A DNA stretch of 9,684 nucleotides from Candidatus Eiseniibacteriota bacterium. Its GTDB lineage: Bacteria > Arandabacterota > Arandabacteria > JAGLYR01. The DNA is taken from the NCBI GenBank assembly GCA_023132135.1, contig JAGLYR010000106.1, positions 1-9,684 of the forward strand, in the 5' to 3' direction. Shown piece after piece: positions 7,481 through 9,684 of this stretch (positions within the stretch are counted from its first letter, which is position 1; the number at the start of each line of letters is the position of its first letter). The notes beneath the pieces were generated by a model. The model made no database searches, had not been told where the DNA came from, and was given only the letters and a program-made list of their open reading frames with translations. A program made the position numbers and the translations under genes.

Positions 7481-8759
7481 TACATCAACAGCGCATGCGG
7501 TCGATAGAGCCTGGCTGGTGGGAATTGAGAATCCCCGCGACGGTGGCAGCAGGGCGGGCGAGTCCCTGGAAGAGCTGGCGCGGCTGGCCGATACAGCGGA
7601 TATCGAAATTGCAGGTCGAACGATACAGGTGCGTTCGAGCATTGACAAGCGTACCTACATTGGCTCCGGGAAGGTGCTCGAGGTTGCCGAGCAGGCCAGA
7701 CGCGTCGATGCCAATCTGATTGTTTTTGATGACAGCCTGAGCCCTGCCCAGGGGCGGAACCTGCAGAAGCAACTCGGCATGCGCGTGCTGGATCGAAGCG
7801 AGCTGATACTGGGCATCTTCGCTCTCAGGGCCAGGACGTCCGTTGCGAAGATTCAAGTGGAGCTGGCGCAGCTCCAATACGAACTTCCCCGTCTGGCCCG
7901 CCTGTGGGAACACCTTTCACGTCTCGGCGGCGGAATAGGAACGCGCGGTCCGGGCGAGACCCAGCTGGAAGTGGATCGCCGGCGCGTCCGGGATCGTATC
8001 CGGGCACTGACGGCACGGCTGAAAAAGGTGGAAGAGGACACAAAGATCCAGCGGCGGGGCCGGAAGGGGACTGTTACCGCTTGCATTGTGGGATACACGA
8101 ACACCGGCAAATCGAGTCTTTTTAATCGGCTTACTTCGGCGGGAGTGCTGGAGGAAGACAGGCTGTTCGCAACCCTCGACTCGACCAGCCGCGTGCTGCA
8201 GTTGCCTGATACTCGGGCAATGATTCTCTCCGACACAATCGGTTTCATCCGCAAGATTCCACACCAGCTCATCGCCTCGTTCCATGCAACTCTGGAAGAA
8301 GCGATCGACGCGGACCTCCTGCTGCATGTAGTAGACGTCAGCAATCCCGACGCGGAACGGGACATCGAAGTGGTCGACCGGGTGCTCGAAGACATTGGTG
8401 CTCGGCCGGAGGAGCAGATCATGGTTCTCAACAAAATAGACCTGGCGGAAGATCTGCGCTTGGTGGGGCGATTGAAGGGGGAAGGCCAGGATGCTGTCGT
8501 GACCTCAGCCCTGACGGGAGAGGGCCTGAATGATCTGCGGGAGAGACTCCGCCGGTTCGTCAAGTCCCGCGAGATTGAGGGGGAAGTGCGCTTTCCAATC
8601 TGGAACGAGGAGATCCGGGCGTTCCTGCACCGGGAGGGCGAGGTGAGCGAAGAGAGGTTCGGCCACAAGTGGACGCGGGTGAAGGTGAGAATGAAACCGG
8701 AGTGTTTTGAGAGACTCAGGAAAAAGGGAGTAGAAGTTTCGATCGATGCGACGGGATGA
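7467..8759 (+). CDS. hflX: GTPase HflX, ribosome-splitting/recycling factor
   Basis: HflX is a ribosome-binding GTPase that splits stalled or stressed 70S ribosomes in bacteria where it has been studied. The N-terminal HflX domain shows YIGSGKVLEVAEQ (64-76), VFDDSLSPAQGRNLQ (86-100), VLDRSELILGIFALRA (107-122), VELAQLQYELPRL (131-143) and the glycine-rich GGGIGTRGPGETQLEVDRR (154-172). The G domain has GYTNTGKS (209-216, G1), FATLDST (234-240), DTIGF (256-260, G3), NKID (322-325, G4) and a SALTGEG-type G5. At 430 residues it has the usual family length. TTG at 7467 is the most plausible start because conserved sequence (AWLVG, from residue 15) begins soon after and no better in-frame ATG precedes it. 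No convincing SD is visible, so it may rely on coupling to gyrA, which it overlaps by 14 bases. The N-terminal boundary is less certain than the product. Confidence 0.94.
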   Translation: MKQNDTSTAHAVDRAWLVGIENPRDGGSRAGESLEELARLADTADIEIAGRTIQVRSSIDKRTYIGSGKVLEVAEQARRVDANLIVFDDSLSPAQGRNLQKQLGMRVLDRSELILGIFALRARTSVAKIQVELAQLQYELPRLARLWEHLSRLGGGIGTRGPGETQLEVDRRRVRDRIRALTARLKKVEEDTKIQRRGRKGTVTACIVGYTNTGKSSLFNRLTSAGVLEEDRLFATLDSTSRVLQLPDTRAMILSDTIGFIRKIPHQLIASFHATLEEAIDADLLLHVVDVSNPDAERDIEVVDRVLEDIGARPEEQIMVLNKIDLAEDLRLVGRLKGEGQDAVVTSALTGEGLNDLRERLRRFVKSREIEGEVRFPIWNEEIRAFLHREGEVSEERFGHKWTRVKVRMKPECFERLRKKGVEVSIDATG

Positions 8760-8771
8760 GGAGTTGCCCGC

Positions 8772-9554
8772 ATGATCCGCATTGGAACCTCCGGCTACAG
8801 TTTCGCCGACTGGGTCGGGGAATTCTATCCTTCAGGGACGAATAAGGGCGAAATGCTGGGCCACTACGTCCACCGGTTTGACACGGTCGAGGTCAACTCT
8901 ACCTACTACCGGATTCCTCATCCCACCGTCCTGCGGAACATGGAGCGGAAGACCGGACCGGGCTTCGAGTTCATCATCAAGGCTAACCAGGAGATGACAC
9001 ACAAAGGGTCCCGCGATCCGTCGCTATACCGCCGGTTCAGGGAGGTCTTGGAACCCGTCAAGGAAGCGCGGAAGTTCTCCGGGATCCTGTTCCAGTTTCC
9101 CTGGGGATTCAAGAACACGGCGGACAACCGCGGACACCTGTCTTTCCTGAAGGACACTCTGGGCGATGACCCGCTGTTCGTCGAGTTCCGCCACGATTCG
9201 TGGATCCGGGACGAAGTGTTCGAGTTCCTGAAAGGCCATGGTGTGGGGTACTGCTCCGTCGATGAACCTCAGCTGCCGGGCCTTGTTCCCCCCATCGCCA
9301 GGCTCACGACGGATACCGGATACGTTCGCCTCCACGGACGAAACGCCGAAAACTGGTGGGGGCGCGGGCCCGGCGATCGGTACGACTATCTCTACAACGA
9401 GAAAGAACTCAGCGAGTGGGCCCGGAAAATCCGGGACATGGAAAAGGAAGTCAGGAAGGTGTACGTTTTCTTCAACAACTGCCACGCAGGCCAAGCCGCC
9501 AAGAACGCGCAGCTGATGCAGGAAATGCTGCGCCCCGACAATGAAAACCTGTGA
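8772..9554 (+). CDS. DUF72 (YecE-like) TIM-barrel protein of unknown function
   Basis: This 260-residue protein is a member of the DUF72 family, which adopts a TIM-barrel fold and has no established biochemical role. Landmarks in order are the N-terminal IRIGTSGYSFADW, FDTVEVNSTYYRIP (36-49), FEFIIKANQEMTH (65-77), ILFQFPWGF (105-113), LFVEFRHDSW (134-143), then TGYVRLHGRNAENWW, YDYLYNEKEL and the C-terminal KVYVFFNNCHAGQAAKNA. The conserved Glu-Val-Asn, Glu-Phe-Arg-His and Arg-Leu-His-Gly motifs are intact and the length is full. The ATG is preceded by GAGGAG (8758-8763), overlapping the hflX stop, with an 8-base spacer. It probably lies in the same unit as hflX, but neighbour order does not reveal its function. 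No signal peptide or membrane segment is visible, so it is likely cytoplasmic. Confidence 0.92.
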   Translation: MIRIGTSGYSFADWVGEFYPSGTNKGEMLGHYVHRFDTVEVNSTYYRIPHPTVLRNMERKTGPGFEFIIKANQEMTHKGSRDPSLYRRFREVLEPVKEARKFSGILFQFPWGFKNTADNRGHLSFLKDTLGDDPLFVEFRHDSWIRDEVFEFLKGHGVGYCSVDEPQLPGLVPPIARLTTDTGYVRLHGRNAENWWGRGPGDRYDYLYNEKELSEWARKIRDMEKEVRKVYVFFNNCHAGQAAKNAQLMQEMLRPDNENL

Positions 9555-9658
9555 GAAATACCGCCTACCCCGCATTTGTCACCAGCCTGAGTCAGCGGGA
9601 ACCGCAAGTGATCCGGGCAGTGAAGGTTGTCCATGGTATTGAGGGCCCCGCGGGATGA
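9551..9658 (+). CDS. Possible 35-residue small ORF
   Basis: GTG at 9551 overlaps the DUF72 stop (GTGA), and the frame runs to TGA at 9656-9658. The product begins VRNTAYPAFVTSLSQREP and is basic to neutral, with no domain I recognise. No SD independent of DUF72 translation is visible. It may be a coupled small gene or simply the spacer before the next gene. Confidence 0.2.
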   Translation: MRNTAYPAFVTSLSQREPQVIRAVKVVHGIEGPAG

Positions 9659-9684
9659 ACGATGAACACGGTGTCGGGTGGAAG
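9655..9684 (+). CDS. Possible start of a further gene, cut by the window edge
   Basis: ATG at 9655 opens a frame, MNDEHGVGWK, that stays open to the last base. GAGGG at 9641-9645, 9 bases upstream, could be its SD. Ten codons are too few to identify a product. Confidence 0.3.
   Translation, partial: MNDEHGVGWK

Noticed and set aside
6545-7648. 367-codon minus-strand open frame opposite gyrA and the start of hflX
   Set aside because: Low-complexity His/Pro/Ser/Arg-rich translation and full overlap with gyrA and hflX coding sequence point to a shadow frame.

Overview
The window is a bacterial chromosomal replication-origin neighbourhood with all genes on the + strand. In order it holds the 3' part of dnaA, a 931-base non-coding gap, dnaN, a DciA-like DUF721 gene, gyrB, gyrA, hflX, a DUF72 (YecE-like) gene, and the possible start of another gene at the right edge. 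The genes are GC-rich, use frequent strong GAGGAGG-type ribosome binding sites and sit very close together. No 16S or other phylum-level marker is present and I cannot name the lineage. The short gyrase B (635 aa) and the dnaA-dnaN-gyrB-gyrA order fit many bacterial phyla.

The 702-1632 gap looks like oriC. It begins with a head-to-head pair of DnaA-box-like 9-mers (740-763), followed by a strongly G-depleted C/T-rich tract with further boxes. A box-GC-rich spacer-trinucleotide array (924-959) then matches the basal unwinding system described in Bacillus subtilis (DnaA box, GC-rich spacer, DnaA-trios). GC skew supports this: sampled stretches of dnaA have more C than G on the + strand, while dnaN and gyrB have far more G than C. 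The sign therefore changes inside this gap. To the right come a hairpin-rich block (about 1093-1314) of unknown nature, an 84% A+T block (1315-1390), and a leader with a good sigma70-type promoter, an inverted repeat and an SD-adjacent hairpin ahead of dnaN.

The dnaN-DUF721-gyrB-gyrA-hflX-DUF72 series is almost continuous, with gaps or overlaps of roughly -14 to +26 bases, and reads as one transcription unit or a chain of coupled genes. Its products are the replication clamp, a probable helicase-loading factor and both gyrase subunits, followed by a ribosome-associated GTPase and a protein of unknown function. recF, often found between dnaN and gyrB, is absent here.

The points most worth a second look are the putative basal unwinding system, the unexplained hairpin-rich block separating it from the very AT-rich block, and the unusual quinolone-pocket residues of GyrA (Gln83 and Pro87). 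I found no CRISPR array, tRNA, rRNA, transposase or defence system.
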